In this document: one piece after another, positions 45,733-54,719 of the stretch
Layout of the letters: every line of letters starts with the position of its first letter
Numbering within the stretch: position 1 is the stretch's first letter
NCBI GenBank assembly: GCA_963920635.1
Contig: OY987298.1
Span: 116,674,035-116,738,034, forward strand
DNA length: 64,000 nucleotides
Direction: 5' to 3'
Source of the DNA: Pseudeuparius sepicola
Lineage: Eukaryota > Arthropoda > Insecta > Coleoptera > Anthribidae
The notes under the pieces: model-generated
Told to the model about the DNA's origin: nothing
The model's database searches: none
The model's input: the letters and a program-made list of their open reading frames with translations, nothing else
Made by a program: the position numbers and the translations under genes

Positions 45733-46390
45733 CACGGGCGTAGCCAAGAGGGGGGTTTCGGGGGTTCAAACCCCCCCCTCCCCGAAATAAGCAAAATATT
45801 ACCTAAAGATACGAGGAGTGAAGAGTTAAATTATTATTACGTTTGAATATATGTAGTAATAGTAGCGCCTAGCGCCATCTTTTGACGAGAGGCAGACGCA
45901 GTTGCAGCCGAACTTGCCTACCCCGAAATCTAGTTTGGAATGCCTAGATATGTGCGATAAAAACCTTTATCCTAATATTTACACATTACTACAAATCTTG
46001 GCTACTATTCATGTATCCACTGCTACCCCATAAAGGTCTTTCTCGAGCCTAAGGAGACTGAAAAACTATTTACGAAACACTACAAGTGAAAACAGACTTA
46101 ATGGTTTGGCTCTAATGAACATTCACTATGGAACAGAAATTCATGCAGATGAAGTAGTGGATATATTGAAAAGAAAAAGCCGAAGATTTCTTCTTTAATG
46201 GTTTTAGATTTAGCGCAGAGGAACGAAATTAATTTATCCATTTCATTTAAAGTTAAGAACTTTATAAATATGTCGTAGTTTTTCGGATGAATATATAGAT
46301 ATTAAATTTCATGTGAGTATATTTTTGTTGATTTATTTACTTCTCAAACTAACCCCCCCCCCCAAAAACTAAATCCTGGCTACGCCCGTG
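45733..46390 (+). mobile_element. hAT deletion derivative, copy B, with 8-bp target duplication
   Basis: The inverted ends are CACGGGCGTAGCCAAGAGGG at 45733 and, in complement from 46390, CACGGGCGTAGCCAGGATTT. The flanks CGGCTAGG (45725-45732) and CCGCTAGG (46391-46398) are an 8-bp duplication with one later change, as hAT elements make. It is 658 bp long. It belongs to the family of copy A (23943-25025), in reverse orientation and with a larger internal deletion. Confidence 0.9.
45914..46198 (+). pseudogene. hAT transposase C-terminus in copy B
   Basis: The frame reads LPTPKSSLECLDMC, LQILATIHVSTATP, a stop where the family has glutamate, then RSFSSLRRLKNYLRNTTSEN, RLNGLALMNIHYGTEIHADE and a natural stop after KSRRFLL. 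It is the hAT dimerisation domain with one nonsense change. It shows how the family normally ends, which copy A has lost. Confidence 0.8.
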
Positions 46391-46504
46391 CCGCTAGGTG
46401 TTATTTATTCCAATTGATATATAGTTGGTAGCGGTGAGATATAGAAGACTAACGTGGAAATTCTAACCTACAATGTCAAAGCCAGAATATAAAACACAGA
46501 AAGA

Positions 46505-46560
46505 TTAAAAAACATCCTTTATTATTTATAATTACAGGTACTAAAAATCTTTATGTCTTT
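46505..46560 (-). repeat. short dispersed word AACATCCTTTATTATTTATA
   Basis: AACATCCTTTATTATTTATA then TACAGGTA and a TAAAAATCTTT tail occur here and again at about 53385-53440. A partial copy (CATCCTTTATTATTAATTAA, read in complement) is near 45577. Possibly a SINE tail. Confidence 0.45.
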
Positions 46561-46631
46561 AATTAATTCTTGCGCAAACATTTAAAGAAAATCTTTCATG
46601 AAAATTGCATTCACTTTTGCCTTTATTGCAT

Positions 46632-47060
46632 TCACAAAACGCTAGGTACTCTTCTTGGAAAATCGTCCTCTTTGAGAGAATAAAACTTTTGTACACGATA
46701 AGGATGTAAACCCTGAACTTTCAAAGTGCGGAAAACAGTCACGTGCGAAATGCCGAATCTAGCGGCCAATCTTCTGTTGCTCGTTCCAGGAGGTTCCTCA
46801 ATTGCCTCTAAAATTTGAGATTGTAAATGTCTTACTCGAGCGGTTTGTTCACGGCCATTACTTATCTTGCTTTTGGTGTCTAGAGTTTCCAAAATCTTTT
46901 AATCTCTGGACAATTATTATTGTTCTAACAAAAGTTCGCAGGTTTGGAGTATTCCTTTAAGGAAATTCTTCATGATACATTCCCTACGTGGCCATTGCTA
47001 CTTCTCCTGTCAAAAAAATATGCTCTCATCTATCATCTCTGCATTGCAATATGCCATCTT
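46632..47060 (-). pseudogene. Tc1/mariner-type transposase, N-terminal helix-turn-helix remnant
   Basis: Minus frame 46892-46632 reads SNGREQTARVRHLQSQILEA, IEEPPGTSNRRLAARFGISH, then VTVFRTLKVQGLHPYRVQKF and DDFPRRV. This is the paired helix-turn-helix of the DUF4817 class of insect mariner-like transposases. Further upstream (to about 47060) the degraded DUF4817 start is still traceable (YCNAEMIDESIFF, with stops). It lies in the right order and orientation to be the head of the DDE remnant at 45300-45565. The two are separated by about 1.07 kb of later insertions and filler. Confidence 0.75.
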
Positions 47061-47874
47061 TTATAACATACCACACTAAATTTTAAACACTTTTTATTAC
47101 ACAACACTATCTAATAACAACGCCGCACCACGAATGCCGCGATCGCGAATATTGTTATACGACGCGGCTGGGCCCCATTATCGATATCTACTGATTGCAG
47201 CATGTAGTGATCGCCGCCGGCTCACATTACAGGCGCGTACGAACTAGCAGCACTAAACAAGTTTGAAAGTATAAAAGAAAGTTTGTCATATTTTTCGTAA
47301 CTTATTTTTTTAAATAACTTTTGGGTCCAAAACATACCGCCAGTTAAAATTTCTGTATAATACAATATAGTTATCAGTGACGGCCAAATAAGCATCGGAT
47401 AACATTCACACGTTTCCGCTTATCGCTTTTGTCGAGTTTTTCGTTTCAAATAAATCGAGCATTCACAATGATAAATGGCTGTGTCTGGACGGAATCACGT
47501 GTGTCTGCGGTCCGCAGTGATATTGATAAATGGTTTTTTACTGTGGCCAGATTGGAGTCAAGGAATAAATAACGAAGTGACATACAACTCAACATGGTGT
47601 AGACAGTAATCATCCGAATAACGTCAACAGAACATTAATCGCACTCCGTTTGTTTTGGGACAAAACCACAATAATTGATACAATAAAATTAGCATAATCA
47701 TGACATGACTAAAGCCCCGTAAAGACAGAAAAAATGTCAGTCAAAATTTGAAATTGACGAAAATGCAGGCAAAAAGGCAATTTTACTATTTTTAATATCC
47801 AATAATTAACAATTACAATTACAAAGTATTTATTGTAAGCTATCACTAAATGTTTTTCTATATTTAAATTTTTC
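47061..47874. other. flank of the mariner remnant, no gene
   Basis: A GC-richer block at 47120-47250 (CGCCGCACCACGAATGCCGC, GATCGCCGCCGGCTCACATT) may be the mariner subterminal region. The rest is AT-rich. Confidence 0.3.
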
Positions 47875-48330
47875 TGTCACTTAATATGTTTTTGTATGCA
47901 GAAAAACTGCGCTCTACATCCACGGAAGTAATTGAGGCGTACTTTAGGGATCTATTGATTCTAATTCATCGGAAAACATGACGTTTAAACTGTCTGAGAT
48001 ATTGAACAAAATTGATTTTTTCTGGGATATTATTGAATTTTTTTGAAATACCTAGTTTGCTCAATCATGCTTTATCGGGTTTTTAATATTTACCTTCGAT
48101 TCTTCTATGAAATCTATACCGAATCGGATAGACCTTTTTGTTTTTCAAGTTTTAAAATTATATCAATAAATATTTTATAATTGTTGGCATTAATGTAGCT
48201 TCAATTTTGATTTATTTTCCCATTATTAAAAATTGTATTAGCTTCTTTAATGCCGGACGACCAGTCGTCAGTAAACAGTGATATAATATTTTTTATTTCT
48301 TTAAAAGGATAAAGGCTGACATAATTTGGG
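47875..48330 (-). pseudogene. CGGBP1-like hAT transposase remnant
   Basis: The minus strand near 47935-47875 reads TSVDVERSFSAYKNILSDRK then a stop, the signature C-terminus of the hAT-derived CGGBP1-like family (TSVDVERSFSxYKxILxDRR). Upstream, on the same strand, scattered pieces in several frames (PFKEIKNIISLFTDDWSSGI near 48280) suggest a decayed body. Many stops are present. A related scrap lies at 63685-63930. Confidence 0.65.
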
Positions 48331-48525
48331 CTCTTTTAATGTTGTCTATAAGCAACCATTTGTTTCTCTCTTTGCTTAATTGTTTAGTGTATCATTGGTA
48401 TCTATACAGTAACTTATTTTGTAATTACATGCCATTACTTAGATCAAGTGCAATTGGCCCATTATGGTTAAGTGTAAGTGTAGCTATTTTGAGCCCCACT
48501 TTTGCTATTTTCTTTAATAAGGACG

Positions 48526-50402
48526 TTATTATTATTATTATTATCGACTTAGCCAAAAGGCATTCGCACTCCCTCTACGGGGCACATTCACTCAGATCCC
48601 GGGTATCCCGGATACCATAAGGATCTGGCTCGGACGAGACCCTTGCCATGTTATCAGGCCTTAAGTGACATTGATGGTGTTGTACGTTCCTGCATTCCCC
48701 ATGAATTTCCTGACGGGCTGTCGCAAGTAGTACCGCTTTCTGCATGGATCTGTAAAGATTTTCAGTTAGACCCAGCTCTTTAATGTTTCTCAGCAAACTT
48801 TTCGGTATAACACCAGTCGTTGACACGATGATTGGAACAGTCTGGACGTTCTCCATTTCCCACTGCCTTTTAGTTCGTTCTTCCTAGTCTATGTACTTCG
48901 CGATCTTCTCGGCCTGCTTCACACGCAGGTTGTTGTTGTTTGGGATGACCACATCAATCAGCGTTGTCTTCCTAGAAATTGTATCAGCTATTATAAGGTC
49001 CGGCCTGTTATGGGCAACTCGTCAATCTGTAAGAACTGTACGATCCCAGTACATCTTGTAGTTGCTGTTTTCAAGAACAGGCTCCGGTGTGTAGCTGTAA
49101 TATGGGACCCTCCCTGCCTGCACAAGCATCAGTTTTTTGGCCAGTTCCTGGTGCAAGATCTTGGCAACCGAATCGTGTCGTTCCTTATATTCCGTTGATG
49201 CGAACATCTGACATCCTCCTGTTATGTGCTGGATTATTTCTGAAGTTTGGCACCCGTATCTGCATCTGTCACCCACTACCGATGCATCTCCTACCATGAA
49301 TTTTAGGTAGTTGCGAGTTGGTATAAGATCTTGTATGGCTAGTAAGAAGCCTTCCGTCTCGGGGAACATTCATCCTGAGGCCAGCCAATAGTTCGACGCT
49401 AACTTGTCGACATGTTCCTGGTTAACCTCATTAGGATGCCTCCCGTGCAGAGGCTTCTCCAATCACATCCGTAGTTTATCATTGTCGGTTCGGTGGTGAT
49501 TCTGATGCTCGTGTTCCCTCAGACGTAAGCGGTGTTCAGACGTCTGCTCCGCATATAGCCTTATGTAGTGTGGAGCTGTTGGCCTGCCTCTGGAAATAAT
49601 TACGCAGATTCAATATTTGTTGGTCTGTCAATCCTCTTCCTTCTAGTTGACGTGGCAGAGTTGTTCCTTCTACGGCGCTACGGGATATGATGTTTATGAG
49701 CTTTTGTTAGTAGTGTTCTAACTTTTCGCTGTAGGTTGTTGATGTCCGTGTTGGTCCAATTCACTGTTCCGAACAAATAGCTGAGTACAGAGCACGCATA
49801 CGTGTTCGGGGCCTTAAACAAATTCCTGCTGTTGAGATCAGTTCGCACTACTTGTCTTACTCTCTTGGTTAATTCACTCGTTAAATCGATCTTCATTTTT
49901 CGATGGTCTATCCTGTGAGCTTGTTTCATCCCGAGATACTTGTATGTATCTCCCATGCTTATTGCTTCGATCTCCTGGCCGTCCTGCATCTCGTGTGCGC
50001 CTTGTTCGAACTTTCCCCCGACGATGTTAAGGGTGCGGCACTTGTCCAGTCCAAACTGCATTCCGATGTCCCTGGAGAACTCCTCTACCATTTTAAGCAT
50101 TTGCGTTAGTTGGTTTTTGGTTGCGGCCATCAGTTTTAAATCATCCATATATAATAGGTGGTTCAACTTGATCGCTTCTGCGTTGTTGTTCTTGATAGTG
50201 AAGCCGTATTTTGTAGAGTTCAACCGATGTGATAGCGCATTCATCGCCATGCAGAACCATAGTGGACTGAGTGAATCTCCTTGGAAAATTCCTCTTCGAA
50301 TGTTGATTGTGTCGGTCTTGATATTATCGCTTGCGGTTCTGAGTTGTATCTTAGTGCGCCAGGTTGTCATAACGTGTTCTAAAAAGGAAACTGTATGATG
50401 AT
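48526..50402 (-). mobile_element. 5'-truncated Dong/R4-like retrotransposon, copy 2
   Basis: The 3' end (ATCGACTTAGCCAAAAGGCA in plus orientation) abuts a TTA tract at 48526-48543. Similarity to the full copy (54602-58286) stops at about 50402, where the sequence passes into ATTATTATTCTC. The copy is thus 5'-truncated, as usual for target-primed insertions. TTA-rich sequence flanks both sides. Confidence 0.88.
48575..50393 (-). pseudogene. Dong/R4-like RT-endonuclease remnant in copy 2
   Basis: Three minus-strand pieces in different frames cover the RT palm (50370-49678: GIFQGDSLSPLWFCMAMNAL, LNHLLYMDDLKLMAATKNQL), the zinc knuckle region (49369-49022: CRYGCQTSEIIQHITGGC) and the C-terminus (48856-48575). 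Base-for-base likeness to the intact copy is close, with small deletions causing the breaks. One deletion removed the stretch after the linker near 49620. It cannot encode an active protein. Confidence 0.88.
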
Positions 50403-50893
50403 ATTATTATTCTCATATGACTACTTGCTTACCTCAAAAAGAGCAGCTGCTGCAGCAGGGGCTTTCCAACACACTTGTGCAAATGATGAAAAAAGAGATC
50501 AGGAGCAGTTTTTTAAAATATTTATAAATCCTGGCCTACTGCGATTTTTTACCCCAAAAAAATCAGTATTTAAAATTCCTATTTTGCTCAAATTTAGCAC
50601 CTTGCGGAATGGAATTCCCTGTATATTTTTTGTTCAAATCTGTTATGTGGGGGTTTTGGTGTGTCCTGATTAACACTGTGGTGCCAGATTTTAAATAAAA
50701 AAATGCCTAACATGGTTTCTCGAAAAACGCATCGCTTTAAAAAATCGCAATGGGCCACGATTTCGTGGCAAGGTGAAACCAATACTTCGCAAATTATGAC
50801 CTTTCAAGGACATATCTATAAAAAATTTACACGTTCAATTCTCCCCGCCGACACGTTAATAATTTTTTCCACTACTAACCCTAAAAAGCTTGT

Positions 50894-50975
50894 ATTATTG
50901 ACCCATCATTAACCCGAGAAGTTGATTTTCTCTCTCGAGGTCAATAATAATTTATTATTGACCAAGGTCAATAAT
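50894..50975. repeat. cluster of GGTCAATAAT motifs with a perfect 12-bp-arm palindrome
   Basis: ATTATTGACC (near 50894), then GGTCAATAATAA-T-TTATTATTGACC (50939-50963, perfect arms around one base), then GGTCAATAAT (50966-50975). The word GGTCAATAAT also occurs beyond the right inverted repeat at about 52888. Confidence 0.8.
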
Positions 50976-51265
50976 GAATTGACGTCACGGGTCACTAGTA
51001 ACTGGCTCTTCTATGTACGGCACAATTTTGTATTATTATACAACCCTGCTTACTTATTTCACTGATTTTTTTCAATTTGTATTAAACGCTGAACACACGC
51101 CAATGTAGATATTTTTACTTGTGGACCCTGCCCACAAAACAGAAATCTAACCTTCCCTTCCCCACCTCCACATAACCGTTCTAACCTAAAATTAGTAACA
51201 ACAGCTGATGATACAACGTTTATTTAAGTATTTGGGAAAACCAAAATTACAAATTACAACTAAAA

Positions 51266-52540
51266 CTAATTATTATTATTAATGTAATAATTGACTGCGC
51301 AATTGTAACAAGTCATATTAATTAAACCTGTTTCAGTGCTTGTATTTGTAACCGGAATATTAATGTGTTGATTGTTTAAGTGAATATTATGTGATATTTT
51401 TTGTATAACGGGATTTCTCGATTCTATATTAGCAAAGGAATTGGAACTACCAATATCAAATAACTGTTCATCACGAGGTTCATTATGACTATCATTTGGA
51501 TGGATAGTGTTATCGCTCTGCGCAACTACAGGTACTGATGTAGCATTGTAAACTGGCTCTTTAACCATTTTAGCTATTCTTTTTTTAGAAGCCAGAGATT
51601 CTTCAATATACCCTTTGGCAACAGTGGAAGATTTCCAAATTCCGTGCTGTTTTACAGTTATAAGATCGCCACCATTTTCCGCTAAAATAGTGGCCGAAGT
51701 CCTTCTGAATGAATGGCCAGTGTATCTCTCTAGTTCTGATAGTCCCAAGAAACTTGCAATCACTTTTGGCATCCTACTTATTGTATTATGGCCAATGTTC
51801 TGTCGTGTCGGCTTATTGTTCCGCAAAGTAATAAATAAGCGTGGTAAATCTTGGGTAGGCCGTTTTTGAATATACTTTTTAACAACTTCGACCCAAACTG
51901 GCTTCATGATAACAAACTTTCGTAATGTTCCATTTTTACTAGTAGAAATATCAATAACGATCATATCGTCGCGAACATCCAAGTCTTTTCGAAGCATATT
52001 ACAAAGTTCGTCTGTTCTACATGCACCAGCAACTGCGATAGCAAGTACAACCTAGTAAGTAATAAAGTAATTATTGTTTATTGTAAATATGTAAATATAT
52101 GTAAAGTAGAACGAGGCATGTTTAGGTAGGTACCTTTGCTGTTAAAAACACTTCGTCTGGTGCGTCTCTCAAAAATCGTGCAATTTCATCTTCTTTAAAA
52201 ACAAGTGATTTTTTCGCTACATAATTAGTATTTTGCCTTTTCAAAAATGCTACCAGTTTAAAATACTTCGAAATTTCAATATTTTCCTTCAATTAAATCG
52301 TGGATTTTATCATAGAAAACGTTGCCCACAAGCTTGATGATTTCTTGTTTTCAGCTTGCGTTTGAAAATATACCAATAATATGTTTTCAGAAATTGTTTC
52401 AATATTCTTCATTTTGCACCAGTCTTTAAACATTGTATAAGTTTTTAACTAAACACTTTTAGACTTCTGTGGAAGCAACTGATCATTAATCTTTTGTGCC
52501 TCTTCTCTAATTTCCGGAGGAGTGCAGAATATGTTTGGCG
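51266..52540 (-). pseudogene. Crypton-I-like tyrosine recombinase (two exons, upstream exon with two stops)
   Basis: The downstream exon 52051-51266 is open. It holds the catalytic set: R in GACRTDEL just after the splice, H and R in TGHSFRRT, H/W in KQHGIWKSS, and the nucleophile Y in AKGYIEESL. Its tail is asparagine-rich. The 82-bp intron (52133-52052, GT...AG) joins it in phase to an upstream exon. That exon reads KKSLVFKEDEIARFLRDAPD, EVFLTAK and, further upstream, SLWATFSMIKSTI and LLPQKSKSV. It carries two in-frame nonsense codons, TAG near 52460 and TAA near 52300. This protein would cut and rejoin circular DNA through a 3'-phosphotyrosine. The family match is Crypton-I of insects. 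DIRS/Ngaro is less likely because no reverse transcriptase lies nearby. Confidence 0.82.
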
Positions 52541-52802
52541 AGGATATAATATAAACTCAGTTGATTTAGTCAAGAATAAATAATAATAATTAATTGCTAA
52601 ATTTGACAGATAACAGTAAAGAAACTTCATTTGATGAAATAAAAATAAAGGCTAACTTGATTTGTGATTAAATAATATGGAGGAAAAAACAAAGGTAAGT
52701 TTACTATTAAAAATGCTTTACACTTTTTTTACAATAATATTTTTATGAGGTGTTAGTAGTGGAAAAATATTTTTACAGAGTGTTAGTAGTGGAAAAAATT
52801 GT

Positions 52803-52935
52803 ATATTAACCACGGTTTAGACAGCTTTTATTGCCCTCACGTCTTAAATCCCTCGGCGTTGCCTCGGGATTTAATAATGATGTTCGGGTCAATAATAGCC
52901 TCTGTCTAAACCTTGGTTAATAATATACTATTATT
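52803..52935. repeat. hairpin-rich inverted repeat outside the Crypton unit
   Basis: ATTAACCACGGTTTAGACAG (about 52805) is mirrored by CTGTCTAAACCTTGGTTAAT (about 52903-52922). Inside are TTAAATCCC...GGGATTTAA arms and a GGTCAATAAT word. Confidence 0.75.
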
Positions 52936-54000
52936 TGCTCTGTTCGACAAATATGTATGAAATAAATGGACCCGAAGAACATGATAAGGTAACATGAACT
53001 CTACCTCATTACGGTGGAATGCAGCTGCAGGTGTCCATCTAACGAAGTGAAGTAGGTAATCTGCCAGTTAAGTGGATTGGTCTGACTCCTGGGTTTTTGG
53101 CTGGCTGCAGGCCACCGACTGAAACGGCTTAACAGAATTTGAGATTTAATAGGGATCCCGACTCCTGCTCGTAAATTATCCTTTACGACGGAATCATTAA
53201 ATTCTTGAGAAATTTGGGCCTTCCCAGCTCAATATATTATACGTAGCCTTCATATATTATTTATTAGTTGAAAAATATACTAAAAAACTTCCCAACAACA
53301 AATTATTGCGTAAACGTTCGACATGCATATCTGTTAATTTGTGAGGGTTATTATTGATATCATTTACCTGATGTCCCATTAAAACATCCTTTATTATTTA
53401 TAATAAGTACAGGTATTAAAAAAAATCTTTCATCTGTACAATTTTCATACTTTTATTTATTTAAGTTAAAAACTATCAACTTTGTCATTGTAATAGATGA
53501 TACATATTATGATACCTTGTCAAAACATTTCTCAAGTGAAAAAAATAGGTAGGCATTTTAAATTATATAGGTACTCGTACAACAAGTGAATTTAACTATT
53601 TGACCTCTGCTAATTTTAGCACGTACTCGTATAGCATTTGCTATACATGAGTAATATGATTATTCCTTTTTTTATTTTCCAATATTACTGAGTTCTCCTT
53701 ATCATCTCTCTGTGACAGAAGTTAAAGCTGATAAGTTTCTTTTAGCCACAATAAGCCTTTCTTAACTGGCAAACTTTTCCATTATGACGGTAATGGAATT
53801 TTAATTAGTCTCTGAAAGCAAAGATTATATCTTTGCTGAAAGCGAAGATAATGTAGCTACACTTGTATCCATTGATGGCAGGTAATTATCTGAAAGCACT
53901 TCTAAAGGGAGAAGAGCACTAAATACACAGGTTGTTAAAAAAATCCGTGTGCAGGTACCTCGTGTTAAAAAATGTTAGTCATACGTATAACATTTTTCTC
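52936..54000. other. intergenic, no gene recognised
   Basis: Sequence at 52990-53215 is more complex (GGAATGCAGCTGCAGGTGTC, GGGATCCCGACTCCTGCTCG) and probably an old retroposed repeat. The rest is AT-rich. ATGGAGGAAAAAACAAAG followed by GTAAGT at 52677, just inside the Crypton unit on the plus strand, resembles a first exon but cannot be extended. Confidence 0.35.
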
Positions 54001-54004
54001 TTAA

Positions 54005-54310
54005 ACGCAGGTTAATCTGAAATTTGGCACTGGGGGATGGGGCTGAAAATGTGAATTTCTACGTATCTCACAGAGGGCGGAACTTGTTCTATTTTTTATC
54101 GTGCTTTTAGTCGTTACATTTTTGGGGTTATCTTTTTTTCTTGCTGGGTTACGATTTTAATGCATTATTTCTTTCTGCAACGAAAGGAATGCATAACGAT
54201 AAAATCGACAGTTTGTGTTGAAATTGGCAAAATGTGCCCCAAAACATGTGTTAACTCCAAAATTAGAAAAATAAAATTTTATCCTGTCGCTCTCAAGGTG
54301 CACAGAATAA
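54005..54310 (-). repeat. dispersed repeat X, left inverted copy beside the Dong-like element
   Basis: Read in complement, this has ATTTTATTTTTCTAATTTTG then GAGTTA at its start, AAAAAGATAACCCC in the middle, and TTCTACGTATCTCACAG-type words reading the other way near 54060. The same blocks occur in direct orientation at 58350-58615. A third piece (ACACTTTTGTTGCATAATGA, CTGCAAGACCAAAAAGATAA) is at 59348-59425. Confidence 0.65.
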
Positions 54311-54719
54311 ATTGTACAATTTAAAGTGACAAAAAATTCCCTATGAACAATGTCAAAAAAAATTTTCGCTTTCAAATTGGAACCGATTGAACTCGACAAA
54401 ATGTTGACACCTTTTTTCAAGAAAACCAATGAAGTTTTACGCGACGGCAATTTTGCATTTTTTTTCTTATTGTTTTGAACATACAATTCATCAAACGAAG
54501 ACAAAATAATAGTAATTGCCCCCCTCCCCCGCACAAGCATGTGGTTGCTTCTGGGGTACTCCTAGTTTGGAGTATTGTGGGGTGCGAATTATTATTATTA
54601 TATCGACTTAGCCAAAAGGCATTCGCACTCCCTCTACGGGGAACATTCACTCAGATCCCGGGCATCCCGGATACCAAAAGGATCTGGCTCGGACGAGACC
54701 CTTGCCATGTTATCGGGCC

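Larger units (their letters stand above)
45619..46422 (-). mobile_element. small element with ATATCAATTG ends carrying a tRNA-like sequence, split by hAT copy B
   Basis: GGATATCAATTGAAAAAAAA at the left is mirrored by TCCAATTGATAT at 46409-46420. If the inserted hAT (45733-46390 plus one 8-bp duplicate) is removed, about 140 bp remain, of which 73 bp are tRNA-like. It could be a tRNA-derived SINE with chance flanks, or a MITE that captured a tRNA. Confidence 0.45.
50861..52800 (-). mobile_element. Crypton-like recombinase unit between 19-bp perfect inverted repeats
   Basis: AATTTTTTCCACTACTAAC at 50861-50879 is exactly complementary to GTTAGTAGTGGAAAAAATT at 52782-52800. A second right-hand copy GTTAGTAGTGGAAAAA lies at 52752-52767. 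A tyrosine recombinase gene occupies the space between them. Cryptons are generally described without terminal inverted repeats. These may therefore be recombinase sites, an enclosing element, or coincidence. Confidence 0.55.

Noticed and set aside
52677..52700. Plus-strand ATGGAGGAAAAAACAAAG followed by GTAAGT, like a short first exon
   Set aside because: No matching second exon could be found, and it sits in the 5' flank of the minus-strand Crypton gene. Too short to support a gene.
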